A DNA stretch of 64,000 bases from assembly GCF_000975265.2 (NCBI RefSeq), contig NZ_CP083405.1, forward strand, positions 2,170,001 through 2,234,000, in the 5' to 3' direction. The notes under the pieces are model-generated. The model saw only the letters and a program-made list of their open reading frames with translations. It searched no databases and was not told the DNA's origin. Position numbers and translations under genes: made by a program. Of the stretch, positions 1 to 10,190 are shown piece after piece. Source of the stretch: Mycobacterium lepromatosis (GTDB lineage: Bacteria; Actinomycetota; Actinomycetes; Mycobacteriales; Mycobacteriaceae). How positions within the stretch are numbered: the stretch's first letter is position 1; each line of letters begins with the position of its first letter.

Positions 1-1005
1 CAGCCGAGTGGGGACCATCACCTCGACATGGACATGCAAATTGCCCCGAGTGTTGGAACGCAAGTGGGGCATCCCTTGGCCGCGCAATTCGATGACCGAA
101 CCCGGTTGCGTCCCAGGCAAAATATCGATCTCACTCATGCCACCCAAGATGGCATCTACGGTGATCGTGGTGCCCAGCGCCGCGTCGACCATAGGCACCG
201 AAACCGTGCAGTGCAGATCGTCTCCGTCGCGAACAAAGATGTCGTGGGCCTGCTCGTGGACCTCGACATACAAGTCGCCTGCTGGCCCTCCCCCGGGCCC
301 AACCTCCCCCTGGGCGGCGAGCCGGACCCGCATCCCGTCACCAACACCGGCGGGGATCTTAACGATGATCTCCCGACGGGCGCGCACCCTACCGTCGCCA
401 ACGCATTGGCAGCACGGGTCGGGGATTACGACCCCAACACCCCGGCAGGTGGGACATGGCCGCGCCGTCACCATCTGACCTAGCAGTGAACGCTGCACGG
501 TCTGCACCTCCCCACGACCACCGCACGTGTCGCAGGGTATCGGCGCAGAATCGCCGTTGGTGCCCTTTCCCTGGCATCGGTCGCATAGCACCGCGGTGTC
601 AACGGTGACCTGCTTGGTGACACCGGTTGCGCACTCTTCAAGGTCGAGCCACATCGGCAACAACGAGTCCGACCCCGGCCGCACCCGACCGATGGGACCA
701 CGTGATGCCGAACCTCCGCCGAAGAAGGCTTCGAATACATCACCTAAGCCACCAAAGCCGCCGAACCCTGACGCAGATGCTGCGGCGTTTTCCATTGGAT
801 CCCCGCCCAAATCGACGATTCGACGCTTCTCCGGGTCGCTCAGCACCTCGTAAGCCATGCTGATTTCCTTGAATTTCGCCTGCGCAGCCTCATCGGGATT
901 GATGTCGGGATGCAGTTCGCGCGCTAGCTTGCGATAGGCACGCTTGATGTCCGCATCGCTGGCATTCCTGTTCACGCCGAGCAGCCCGTAATAATCGCGT
1001 GCCAC
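1..1005 (-). CDS. dnaJ2: Chaperone protein DnaJ2 (3' end cut by window edge)
   Basis: Hsp40 co-chaperone that delivers unfolded clients to DnaK and stimulates its ATPase through the J domain. The frame is open from a GTG at 1005-1003 (AGGAG about 8 nt upstream) to base 1, 335 codons. Visible in order: J domain with HPD at residues 32-34, a Gly/Phe-rich linker (about 78-100), and four zinc-binding CxxCxGxG repeats starting at C141, C158, C184 and C198, then the C-terminal client-binding domain. The family is about 380 residues, so some 45 are off the left edge. It lies 72 bp downstream of hrcA on the same strand, the usual actinobacterial hrcA-dnaJ2 operon. No frameshift or missing motif is seen. 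Confidence 0.96.
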   Translation of the reverse strand, partial: MARDYYGLLGVNRNASDADIKRAYRKLARELHPDINPDEAAQAKFKEISMAYEVLSDPEKRRIVDLGGDPMENAAASASGFGGFGGLGDVFEAFFGGGSASRGPIGRVRPGSDSLLPMWLDLEECATGVTKQVTVDTAVLCDRCQGKGTNGDSAPIPCDTCGGRGEVQTVQRSLLGQMVTARPCPTCRGVGVVIPDPCCQCVGDGRVRARREIIVKIPAGVGDGMRVRLAAQGEVGPGGGPAGDLYVEVHEQAHDIFVRDGDDLHCTVSVPMVDAALGTTITVDAILGGMSEIDILPGTQPGSVIELRGQGMPHLRSNTRGNLHVHVEVMVPTRL

Positions 1006-1077
1006 GCCTAACTCTCCTAGCAGCGTCTTATGCCGCTTCTAAGCGGCTGTCCATAGATTCCGTAGCGGGTGCGTGTT

Positions 1078-2109
1078 TCACCGGGCACCCAAAACTTCGC
1101 CGATATACAAAGCAACCGCAGCGACACTGGCGATAGTTCCCGGATAATCCATCCGAGTAGGCCCCAGCACACCCATGCCGCCGTAGACAGTACCCGAGGT
1201 GCCGTAGGCGGTGGACACCATCGAGGTACCCATTATCTGCTCAGCCGCCGTTTCGTGACCAATACGCACAGTCACCTTGCCAGCCTCCTGCTGAGCGGCT
1301 AGCAGGCGCAAGACCACCACCTGCTCTTCGAGCGCTTCTAAGATGGATCGCAGTGAACCACCGAAGTCCGCAGAGTTACGGGTCAGGTTGGCAGTGCCAC
1401 CCAGCAACAAGCGTTCTTCGGTATGCTCGACTAGCGATTCCAGCAATACACTCGCCGAGCGGACGACGGCGTTAGCCAGCCCGCCTGTACCCCGAAACTG
1501 TCCGACGAGGTCGGCCACCGCGGCCGAGGCCGCCGGCAGTTTCTTGCCTCCCATCGCCTGGCTGAGCATTTCACGTAGCTGGGAGAGCTGGTAATCGTCG
1601 ATAACATCACCGAGTTCAGCGATACGCTGATCCACCCGACCGGACTCAGTGATAACCACCATCAGCAACCTGGCCGGGCTCAGCGCGATCACTTCCAGAT
1701 GGCGAACGGTCGACGTCGACAAGGTCGGATACTGAACCACGGCCACCTGACAGGTCAGCTGAGCCAATAGTCGCACCGCGCGGCGCAGCACGTCGTCGAG
1801 GTCGACACCGGACTCCAGGAAGCTTTGGATCGTCCGCCGCTCGGCCGCTGATAGCGGCTTAACGTCTTCGAGTCGATCGACAAACTCGCGGTAGCCCTTC
1901 TCCGTGGGCACTCGCCCGGAGCTGGTGTGCGGCTGGGTGATGTACCCTTCGGCCTCTAACACCGCCATATCGTTGCGGATAGTTGCGCTGGACACGCCTA
2001 AGTTGTGACGCTCCACCAAAGCCCTTGACCCGATCGGTTCCTTGGTAGCGACGAAGTCGGCTATAATGGCGCGCAGCACCTCGAAGCGACGCTCGTCGGC
2101 ACTTCCCAC
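1078..2109 (-). CDS. hrcA: Heat-inducible transcription repressor HrcA
   Basis: Repressor of class I heat-shock genes, which binds CIRCE operators and depends on GroEL for activity. The 343-residue product has the usual family length and starts with [12 protein letters not shown]. An N-terminal winged helix (about residues 1-100) contains the recognition stretch around [15 protein letters not shown], followed by the GAF-like dimerisation domain and a C-terminus ending in YIGEVLGAR. The start is GTG, with a purine-rich GGAGG-type site just upstream (about 2115-2122). It is transcribed ahead of dnaJ2. I see no CIRCE element (TTAGCACTC-N9-GAGTGCTAA) in the 200 bp upstream, so its targets probably lie elsewhere, such as groE. 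The gene looks fully functional. Confidence 0.96.
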   Translation of the reverse strand: MGSADERRFEVLRAIIADFVATKEPIGSRALVERHNLGVSSATIRNDMAVLEAEGYITQPHTSSGRVPTEKGYREFVDRLEDVKPLSAAERRTIQSFLESGVDLDDVLRRAVRLLAQLTCQVAVVQYPTLSTSTVRHLEVIALSPARLLMVVITESGRVDQRIAELGDVIDDYQLSQLREMLSQAMGGKKLPAASAAVADLVGQFRGTGGLANAVVRSASVLLESLVEHTEERLLLGGTANLTRNSADFGGSLRSILEALEEQVVVLRLLAAQQEAGKVTVRIGHETAAEQIMGTSMVSTAYGTSGTVYGGMGVLGPTRMDYPGTIASVAAVALYIGEVLGAR

Positions 2110-2907
2110 CGCCAGTCCACCTCCTTAGTCACGTTCATTTTACGGTCTCACAATGGCACTGGCCGTCATGAGCGGCCGTCGAGCGGTTGTACACCCACCT
2201 AAGCCGCTTGGAGGCTGGCCTTGCGCTCAAGAGGACCAAACCGAATGCCAGTTCGACGCCCCAACATGGTGGATCTTGGATAGTGGATCGGAAATATAGA
2301 TCGAGATAGATTGAGCATGACGGTCGAAGGCTGAACTTGTCCGTTGACTCGGACCGCCGACGAGTTGTTGGTATGGCTTACGCCCACCCCATCGCCGGCC
2401 CAACCGTCCGCTAAGCTAGGTCTTGCTGAACTGGCAAAGCAACAAAGCCCACCGAGTGAGCTTAGGATATCTGGACATCATCCACCATACCGCTCCACAC
2501 CCACACAACCCCAATGGACATTGTGCTGTCACTAAGCGAAGAATTCACCGACACCTGCGAACCCGCTGGAATCAGTGATGGTGCAAGAATACCGCATTCA
2601 TGTTTGCGACACCACCACAGATCGGCGTCTTGATCGACCGATTAGAGAAACGTTTGTCGGCGATGACCGCCTACGCGCAGCGACGGTTGTCTTGGATCGA
2701 CCTAACTCGATGCGCCTGAGCCAATTACCTCACCAACCTGAACGCTAAGGTCATCATTGATGTTTTGTCTTGGAGCAGCCAAGGTTGTCGACAGCCCTCC
2801 GTGCAGCCAGAGTGCGACCTACTGGGCCCAGGATTTTCCCGGCTAACCTGCTAGGCTCATGACACCTAGTCGAGTTTGAGTGACGCGTCAACGGAAGTTG
2901 CACAGAT
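2110..2907. other. Gene-poor stretch upstream of hrcA
   Basis: About 800 bp with stops in all frames. The right-hand side (2110-2200) must carry the hrcA promoter and ribosome-binding site. From about 2340 to 2830 there are short plus-strand coding-like fragments that I could not assign to any family; they may be remnants of a gene decayed beyond recognition. Confidence 0.4.
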
Positions 2908-3222
2908 GGTCTTCAAAAACGCCAAGGACGGCAAGCCATACCCCCGAGCATGGGCTGTCCTACCGGAACTGGGCAAAGATACTGCCGCAGCAGATTAGGC
3001 TCGACAACTTGGTTACCACAACGACCGTTCTCGCGCTCAACCGGTTTTTGTCGGAAGAGTCCACGTTCTATGACAACCTTTTCTCGCATGCCGTGAGGTG
3101 GCAAGGGGGCACTTATCGCGAAGATAGCCTGCATAGGTGTAGTGCGCACCGCGCTAAACAATCGCACGGTGCTGCATGCGGAAGATCTTTGACATGAACC
3201 TACCGATGGGCAAACGGACCTA
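2908..3222 (+). pseudogene. Decayed conserved mycobacterial hypothetical (Rv2375-like)
   Basis: A plus-strand frame begins MVFKNAKDGKPYP at 2908, shifts by one base near 2940 and continues as PEHGLSYRNWAKI, QQIRLDNLVTTTTVLAL and FSHAVRWQGGTY. Another shift follows near 3130 before VRTALNNRTVLHA, and then stops. By position (between hrcA and cfp2, opposite strand, about 105 codons) it corresponds to H37Rv Rv2375. That assignment is by synteny, and the protein's function is unknown. At least two frameshifts make it non-functional. Confidence 0.65.
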
Positions 3223-3332
3223 AGGCCCGAGTGCCATTGGTAAACCGGTCACGTTTCGTGGCCACCAGGTGTCGACTAGGTGAAGACAAAATCAAAATCT
3301 CAACAATCTTAGCTCGAGATCAGGAAGTTCGC

Positions 3333-3910
3333 CATGTCCCGGCTGATCAGAGTCGCCGACCACGACGCCGGCTTGAGCGCCAAAATCGCCTTTTTCTTCA
3401 CTAAGTGGAAGTTGGCCGCAGACGGCTGGTCTGGAAACTGGCAAAATGCTCGAATCGCTGCGGCTATACGCGTATGCTCAATTCTTACAGCAGGCTAACG
3501 CAGGCTGAATCGAAACTGGGTATTCTCCATCGGCGCCACCGCTCGCTGGCCTAGCTGGAAAGCATCGACAACGATTCACTGCAAATTCTGCATCGACCTG
3601 GGTTCGCAGATCGTCCGCGAGTGGAGGATCACCAACGAAGAACTGCTGGCTATGGCCGATTACCAGAACGCCTCCTACTTCTCCTAGGTCGACAAACTGA
3701 TCCTGGAATACGCCACCGCGATTAGCTGCACCCCGGTTGAAGTGAGCTACGAGTTTTTAGATGCGCTGCGCCTCCTCTACTGCAACACCGTCCAGCTGGT
3801 GAGACTGACCCACGTCATCCACGCTGGGCAACCTGCGAGCCCACTTCAACCTCACGCTCAGCATCAGGTTATCTGGCTTTTCCACCAGCCGGGTCTGCGC
3901 GCTCCCTGAC
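3333..3910 (+). pseudogene. Decayed carboxymuconolactone decarboxylase (CMD) family protein
   Basis: Reads MSRLIRVADHDAGLSAKIAF at 3333, then through several shifts and stops: RLYAYAQFLQQ, a region resembling the CMD core (FCIDLGSQIVREW, ITNEELLAMADYQNASYFS, VDKLILEYATAI) and VQLVRLTHVIHAG. The family has an all-helical AhpD-like fold, and the CxxC/H core is partly degraded here. It lies immediately upstream of, and on the same strand as, a sigma-factor remnant, a pairing typical of ECF41-type sigma factors. Internal stops near 3495, 3553 and 3687 show it is dead. Confidence 0.75.
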
Positions 3911-3944
3911 AACAGCCAGCAGCCGGATGCCAACGGCAAATGAT

Positions 3945-4547
3945 TGCGGATGGGTCCGAGACGCCCTTGATGGCGCGCTTCGAAGCAAAGCCTTAATCGC
4001 CAGTCGGACGTCCTCGAATACCGCATGCTGTGCTCGGTCGACGCTCAAGACGCCGTAAAGGAAGTGTGACTACAGCTGAGCAGCACTGAGGAGTCCGAGT
4101 TCAACCATGTCAATCTAGAGACCTGGCTGACCAGTCGTGCACCGAAGCATCTAGCACACGGATTCGGTTCTCGACGGAAACATCGCCGCGCAATGCGAAG
4201 CAGTCAACGCGTTATGCGCAGCCGGACATAGCGGCAACTTCGACCGGTTGGTGTCGGTGCCGCATACCGGCGTAGTGCTGCGCGGTCATGTCGGACCCGG
4301 TGCCGCCGGGCCCGTGCTGTCCAAGTTGTGCCCCTCAGGCGCCAAACTGGCTCGCAGCTATGCGCTGTCGGAACGCGAAATGCGCGCTGCGACCATCCAA
4401 AGGCGCCGTCAACACGGTCATTTACGCGGCCGGTCAAGCAACAACGATCATGGGGTTCGTCATACGCGACGGGCGGATCGCCGCGATCGACGTGCGGTCG
4501 ATCGGCAGCAGATCAACAAACTCGACCTGAACGCCTTGAATCGGTAA
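3945..4547 (+). pseudogene. Decayed ECF sigma factor with SnoaL-like tail (SigJ/ECF41 type)
   Basis: Fragments in all three plus frames assemble into one ECF sigma factor. YRMLCSV followed by AQDAVKE (near 4020-4060) resembles sigma region 2, and LETWLTSRAP resembles the end of that domain. The C-terminal half resembles the SnoaL-like extension of SigJ/ECF41 proteins: FDRLVSVPHTGVVLRGHVG, then GFVIRDGRIAAIDV and INKLDLNALNR just before the TAA at 4545-4547. Frame changes near 4120, 4390 and 4505 break it. ECF41 factors are usually encoded beside a CMD/oxidoreductase/epimerase gene, which fits the neighbour at 3333. Confidence 0.7.
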
Positions 4548-4576
4548 AGCGCAGACAGTGACGGGATTCGCGGTGC

Positions 4577-5074
4577 TTAGCGCCCCGCGAACTGCAGCAA
4601 TTTCATAGCGGAGTGGCGCGACAGCATCCAGCTACCCCGATTGATGAAGGTGACGTTCTGCGTCACCGGAGGGTGGAGTTTCGGACCCGAAACGGAAACG
4701 TCAGCCGTGGCTGAACCACCGGTGCCCGGTTGAATATTCGTCACGCTGAACAACAACGGCAGGTCACCGTTCTGGGCCGCTTTTTTCAGCTCGCGGTCGC
4801 CAATATGAGCCTCTGCAGAACCGATTCCGCCTTCGACCAACTTGCTCTTGTGCACGAACGAAACATCTGGATTGACAATGCTATCGAGCAACTTGGTCAA
4901 TTCAGCTGCGGTCGGCACATCCGCGGCCGGATCTTCCGGAAGCGGCACACCGAAGGCAGCGGGTTGTATGTGGGACGCAGCCGGGTCCGTCGGGATAGCC
5001 ATCGACGTCAGGCCGTCGGCGGCGACTCCGAGTATGGCCAGCACCACATAGGTGGCGATGAACTTCATGGTCAT
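4577..5074 (-). CDS. cfp2: Low-molecular-weight secreted antigen Cfp2 (Mtb12)
   Basis: Secreted protein of unknown biochemical function, known as a T-cell antigen in M. tuberculosis. I place the start at the ATG 5074-5072 ([11 protein letters not shown]; an in-frame ATG at 5068 is equally possible), preceded by AAAGAG, rather than at 5125 where the extra residues look unlike a signal peptide. A signal peptide of about 25-28 residues precedes the mature part. Conserved blocks are [55 protein letters not shown] and [13 protein letters not shown]. The length of about 165 residues matches the family. It survives between decayed neighbours, which suggests selection. Confidence 0.92.
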   Translation of the reverse strand: MTMKFIATYVVLAILGVAADGLTSMAIPTDPAASHIQPAAFGVPLPEDPAADVPTAAELTKLLDSIVNPDVSFVHKSKLVEGGIGSAEAHIGDRELKKAAQNGDLPLLFSVTNIQPGTGGSATADVSVSGPKLHPPVTQNVTFINRGSWMLSRHSAMKLLQFAGR

Positions 5075-6125
5075 CTCTTTCTCTTCGATTGGGATGCACT
5101 GTGGCGGACGATCACAGACTGACAAAGCTGTTCATGTGTTCTATGGATGATGTACCTGGTGCGCACCTTGTCCCTATGTGTTTTGTATCTCGAGCTACCA
5201 TGCTACCTTCGAGCTAGGTTCGGCTGCGCTGAGCAACCTGTGTCGAAACTATGCAGCAACTCAAGATCTTCTATCTTCGGCTAGCAAGCCTGGTTAACCC
5301 CCGTTGGGCAAGCGATGTCGGCACTGATACTGCCGCATGAACAACTCGCGCCACCACCGGCGGCGTCCAGGTCCAATCACTCGGTGCATCCGCTCCAGTC
5401 GCCAGGCGACGTACGCGACGACCATGCTAAATGATGATCACGACGGCGAGTACACTGAAGCAGGCCCAGGCACCCCTCCCACGGGTAAAGCGGCGCAAGC
5501 GCCACGGTTCCAACGCGCCCACTCAGGTAGTAGAACGTCCGATATAACCCAACCCCACTGGATCGCTCCGCACCACCGGCTTCGGCAGAGTATCCAGTCG
5601 CGTAGGATTGCTCCCAGAACACGCCAGTGCAGGACACAGCGAGACCAGCGGATCACAGTCGGTGTCGTCCCGGATGAACGTGAGGCTTAGGCTGAGCAGC
5701 GACACCGCGCTGGCCAGACCGTAGGTGCACGGCCGACCGACTCAGATGATTCAGCGCTCCAGCCACGGGTGGGACGACGGCTACGAAAAATACTGCGAAC
5801 ACCACGCCGCTCTAAGCCATATTCAGACCAAACCGCGGTGTAGTCGGGATGGCAAGTCGTGCTATATCGTAAAAGCTGCGTCGAGGTGCACCCTTCGCTG
5901 GTTTCGAACGCCCATATAGTGATCCTGATAACTGTCTCGGCCGCCCCTTATCAAAGCTTACAGGGTACATTCGAACATCGAGCGCACAAACCCGCGTGTG
6001 TACCGAACTGCGGATTGGCCTGAGCAAGTCTAAATTTCGACATTTGCCTGGATGTTCTCTGGTCAGCTCCGCTGACATTCGATACTTGCGTGATCACGGT
6101 AGCAAGCACAAGAGAGCCGCTCAAA
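5075..6125. other. Gene-poor scar at the expected mycobactin (mbt) locus
   Basis: In H37Rv, cfp2 and the Rv2387-type permease flank the large mbtA-mbtJ siderophore cluster. Here about 1 kb separates them and none of it reads as NRPS, PKS, MbtH or MbtI. Minus-strand fragments around 5438-5705 contain a short hydrophobic stretch (SAVSLLSLSLTFIRDD) suggestive of a broken membrane protein, but I cannot name it. The left end holds the cfp2 promoter. Confidence 0.55.
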
Positions 6126-7310
6126 TGCTTCAAGAATTCTCAAATTTTTCAAGAATTTTGGGATAACTTCACCCACAACCTGTTCAAGCCACTCCTGCTG
6201 TTCTTCTGCTGCAGGTTCTTGATCCCAGTCCAGAAGGCAAGCTTCGAATTTCCGTATGCGATCTACCAGAGCTTGACCTCCCATAGTACCTTTTGCTGGC
6301 CATCGGCTGGTACGGATACGAAGAACTAGCCGAGGTCAAACATAGCGAAATCAACAACATCGCTGGCTTTTTAGTGCTCGTCTTCGTGTTGAACTTCCTC
6401 ATCAGAAGACTCGCCTACTTGTTGTTCTTGAGCCGTTTGAGCTGGATGCGGAGAGTGGACGTAGCGACTGTTCGCTGGTGATTACGTGCGTACTCGACAG
6501 AGACCATATACAACTTGCCTAGCCATGCTTGCGGTGATGGACATTCCAAGTACCTAGTTGCAGTAGAGTTTGTCGTGCGACTCCGGCACAAGGGTGTAAA
6601 AACCAAGTCGGGTACATGCCCAATAAGTCAGGCTACACCACGCCGGTCACAGCAGGGATCGGACCATGCGGCGACCGCTGTATAGCCAAACCCTGGAGGC
6701 CCAGAACGAACGGGACGTCGAGCAAAAGCTGCAACTCTCGAAGAAAAACTAGCGCATACAAACAGGTAGCCCAACTAAAGCGCGCCGATGGAGGAACCCC
6801 AGAGAATGCCCGTATTCTCTCGTAAGCGGTCGCAGGAAACTGTCCTCAAACCTGGACTTGTCCTTCCCAGCGGCGGCATCACTCATCAGCAGGCTGCAGA
6901 GACAATTCAAGTCGTTCAAGACGAAGACAAATTCTTGGTCCTGGCTTTCCAGGGCGTGCTGTGTCTGTTCCTGCTCGAGATAAGTATAGCGGCATACCGG
7001 GCAGCTAAACGACCTGCAATCGGCTGGCTTCAGCTTCATCATGTCTGACCTGCTGGTGCCTAAATCCCTTCACCCCGCTTGGGATCATCCTCGCGCATAG
7101 CCTACCCCACACCGGGTGCAAACCGGGAACCTACATGCTGTTCGCGGTGCTATGTGGAACAACGTTCTACATCGTCGTCCTCGCGATCTGGCTGCTGACG
7201 ATCCCCGAGGTCAGCCCAAACCTGCCGCTGGCAGCATAATTGGGTTTGACTTTTTCCTAAAACATCAAAGTTGTAATCCGGCTGTATACTGAGATCAACC
7301 AGATGATCGG
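6126..7310 (+). pseudogene. Decayed SbtA-type sodium-dependent bicarbonate permease (Rv2387-like)
   Basis: Broken inner-membrane transporter. The N-terminus reads FQEFWDNFTHNLFKPLLLFF and FPYAIYQSLT; after a shift comes LAIGWYGYEELAEVKHSEIN and the membrane helix AGFLVLVFVLNFLI. The distal half has DEDKFLVLAFQGVLCLFLLE, then GIILAHSLPHTG, YMLFAVLCGTTFYIVVLAIW and SPNLPLAA before an in-frame stop near 7241, with the homologous end continuing to about 7310. The pattern of glycine-rich helices and the FKGVLALFLLE-like segment is that of the SbtA family. It sits between cfp2 and hemN, on the opposite strand to both, as Rv2387 does. Confidence 0.7.
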
Positions 7311-7348
7311 ACACTAGCTCTAATTTGCAAACGGAGTAATCCGTCGGG

Positions 7349-8521
7349 TTATCCCAGCAGCGTGCGCACCACCGCATCGGCGAGCAGCCTTCCGCGGAGG
7401 GTAAGAACCAGACTGTCCCCCTCGAATACCAACAGACCTTCAGCGACCACATCATCGGCGCGTTTGCGTTCGACAGCCCTCAGCTGAGCAAGGGGAATAC
7501 CTTGGCGTAGAAGGGTTTTCAACAGTACATCTTCAGTATGAAGAGCATCCGCACCAAGCTGTTCGAAATCCGCAATAGGAAGCATTGCATTGCCCAGCAT
7601 TTGGGAATAGGCTTTGGGGTGCTTAACATTCCACCAGCGCGTTGTGCCGACGTAACTGTGCGCCCCCGGTCCTACTCCCCACCATTGACCGCCGTTCCAG
7701 TAGCCAAGGTTGTGCCGGCATTCACCGCCTGGTCTAGACCAGTTGGACACCTCGTACCAGCTCAACCCAGCAGCGGAAAGGCGAGCGTCGACCAGCTCGT
7801 AACGATGCGCCAACACATCTTCGTCGGGAGTGGTCAGCTCACCGCACCGGATCCGCCGCACCAACGCGGTGCCATCCTCGACCACCAAGGCATACGCAGA
7901 TATGTGATCGACACCGGCTTCGAGTGCAGCGTCGACAGAACACACCAAGTCATCATCAGACTCCCCCGGCGTCCCGTAGATCAGGTCGAGGTTGACGTGT
8001 TCGAAGCCTGCGGCCACCGCCTCGCGAGCCGCAGTCAATGCCCGGCCAGGTGAGTGCACCCGACCGAGAGCGGCCAACACCCGTGGCGCCACAGACTGCA
8101 TGCCAAGTGATATTCGCGTGTAACCAGCCGCGCGGATCGTTTCGAAAAATTCCGGCCAGGTGGATTCAGGATTGGCCTCAGTGCTCACCTCGACATCCGG
8201 TGCCAGCACGAAATGCTCCCGCATCATGTCGAGCAGCGTGGCCAGGCGCCCACCACCCAACAGCGATGGCGTTCCTCCACCGACAAACACGGTGTTCACT
8301 GTGGGCGCAACCAGCCGAGCAGCCGCCAGTTCGAGCTCAGTCCGCAATGTCGCCAACCAGGTATCGGGGTTGACACCACCCAGTTCGGCCGGAGTGTAGG
8401 TGTTAAAATCACAATAGCCACAACGGGTTATGCAGAAGGGGACATGCACATACACCCCGAAAGGCGATCCGGCGTTGGGCTGCACGCCAGGCAATTTCAC
8501 CGGTACCTCACGAACAGTCAT
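7349..8521 (-). CDS. hemN: Radical SAM HemN/HemW-type coproporphyrinogen oxidase-like protein
   Basis: Radical S-adenosylmethionine enzyme traditionally annotated as oxygen-independent coproporphyrinogen III oxidase. The frame is intact, 390 codons from the ATG at 8521. An upstream in-frame start at 8554 adds 11 unlikely residues, while homologs begin near PFGVYVHVPFC, so the exact start is uncertain. The [4Fe-4S] motif is C30-x3-C34-x2-C37 followed by DFN; VFVGGGTPSLL binds SAM, and NLDLIYGTPGE and ECRHNLGYW are family blocks. The fourth cysteine found in true HemN (CxxxCxxCxC) is replaced by D-F, which is the signature of HemW haem chaperones. The gene is reported broken in M. leprae. Confidence 0.93.
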   Translation of the reverse strand: MTVREVPVKLPGVQPNAGSPFGVYVHVPFCITRCGYCDFNTYTPAELGGVNPDTWLATLRTELELAAARLVAPTVNTVFVGGGTPSLLGGGRLATLLDMMREHFVLAPDVEVSTEANPESTWPEFFETIRAAGYTRISLGMQSVAPRVLAALGRVHSPGRALTAAREAVAAGFEHVNLDLIYGTPGESDDDLVCSVDAALEAGVDHISAYALVVEDGTALVRRIRCGELTTPDEDVLAHRYELVDARLSAAGLSWYEVSNWSRPGGECRHNLGYWNGGQWWGVGPGAHSYVGTTRWWNVKHPKAYSQMLGNAMLPIADFEQLGADALHTEDVLLKTLLRQGIPLAQLRAVERKRADDVVAEGLLVFEGDSLVLTLRGRLLADAVVRTLLG

Positions 8522-9057
8522 ACCAAATGATGATCTGGTGACCCAGTCAAGCAAGCGCCCTCAATGAACTTTATTGCTCTCCAACAGTCATCAGTAATTC
8601 CTATACCCGATACCCGCACTCCTGTCACTGACCCAACCACATTACTGTTGACGGACAACGTCGCAAGGGTGCCATGCTTCTCAGCGGATTCTCGGTTTTG
8701 TTTATCCGATCATTCAGGTTTGATTCGGTATTTTTATACTAACTAATTTAATCATCTTATCATTATCGTAATCCTCGTGAAGAAGAAAAATTTCACCTGG
8801 TTGAGTGGCCAACACCGTTATCTACGACAGAATAGCGGTGTGATCGTCGCTATTCCTAGACTAGACCATAACATGCGCACTGCGCTGGTAGCGCGACAGC
8901 ACATCGATCTCAAACGTGTCCGCAGCTGTCGTTGTCTGACTTGATGCTGTAGACTCCACAACTTGTACTACCCGCTACCCATTAAATCTGCGTCGCCAAA
9001 ACACCTCACTGAGTTGCACGGTCCACGCCGGCAACATTCGTGAAGGAAAACCCCCGG
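8522..9057. other. Gene-poor stretch between hemN and nirA remnant
   Basis: AT-richer than its surroundings, with stops in all frames. It must contain the hemN promoter near 8530-8700. In H37Rv the genes between hemN and nirA are rpfD and Rv2390c; I recognise no trace of either here, so they appear deleted. Confidence 0.45.
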
Positions 9058-10190
9058 ATGACTGCAGCCCGTCTGGCAAAAGCTCACACCTAGGGCCATG
9101 AAGGCGCTGAAAAATCATGCGCCGCTCAACGCTAACGAAGAACTCAAGAAGCCCGGGAACCCGCTCAACGTGCGGGAACACATCGAAAACATATACGCCA
9201 AAACTAAATCGACAGCATTAACAAAACCTCTGCGTGGACTCTTCTGCTGGTGGGGCCTCTATACTCAGCGTGAGCAGGCCTATGACGGCAGCTGGACTAA
9301 TGACGAAAACATCGATCGGCTGGAAACCGAATACTTTCATGCTGCAGGTACACTGCGACAGGGTGCACGATCTCGACTGACGCGCTTTGCACGCTGGACC
9401 AAATCTCGACCGAGTTCGCTCGCGATACCGCCGACATCTTTGATTCGGGCAAATGTGCAATACCTCTGGATCGAGGTGGAAAACTTTACCGAAATCTCGC
9501 GGAAGCTAGACGAGGACAAACTACAGGCTACCAAGGCGTGCGGCAACTGCCCGCAGGTAGTGCTCGGCTAACCACTGGCCGATGAATCACTGGACGAGGT
9601 ACTGAACCAGACCTGGGCAATCGACGAGATCGTGCACTGCTACATGGGCAAACCGGACTTCATGGATTTGCCGCGCAAGTACAAGACAGCCTATCTTCAG
9701 CCTGGAGTATATCGCGCACGAGATCAACGACATAGCGTTATCTGCGTCAACCATCCTGCACACGGACCCGACCTGGACCTGTGGGTCGGCGGTGATCTGT
9801 CGACCAACCCGATACTGATTCAGCGGGCCGGCTCCTGGGTGACGCGGAGCAAGATACCCGAAGTATGGTCAGAAATCACCTCACTGTTTCGTGACTCCGG
9901 CTACCGGCGGATTAAGACACAGCTGAAGTTCCTCATCAAGGACTGGGGCATAGAAAAAATTTAGGGATGTTCTCGAAACCGGGTACCTCAAGCCTCCTCT
10001 GATCGACGGCCCTACCCCCCGAGCCAGTAAAGTATTCGATCGATCAGGTGGGAACCCAGCAGTTTAAGAACAGGTTCAACACTGTTGAAGTTGCCGATTG
10101 CCGGTTGGTGTATGGCACCCTCCTCATTGCGGTGACTAACTTGGCCCAGCGGGGGCCGGGTCCGGACCTTATCCGGTTCCACCCCACAAA
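9058..10190 (+). pseudogene. nirA: Truncated, frameshifted sulfite/nitrite reductase NirA
   Basis: Remnant of the ferredoxin-dependent sulfite/nitrite reductase. It begins MTAARLAKAHT then a stop, and resumes APLNANEELKKPGNPLNV, REHIENIYAK, LFCWWGLYTQREQAYDGSW and NIDRLETEYF. Further fragments are NVQYLWIEVEN, ACGNCPQVVLG, KPDFMDLPRKYKTA, CVNHPAHGPDLDLWVGGDLS, KFLIKDWGIEK and GPDLIRF. Stops occur at about 9093, 9569 and 9962. The C-terminal part carrying the sirohaem/4Fe-4S cysteines is absent: homology ends near 10190, where a different gene begins. Confidence 0.85.
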
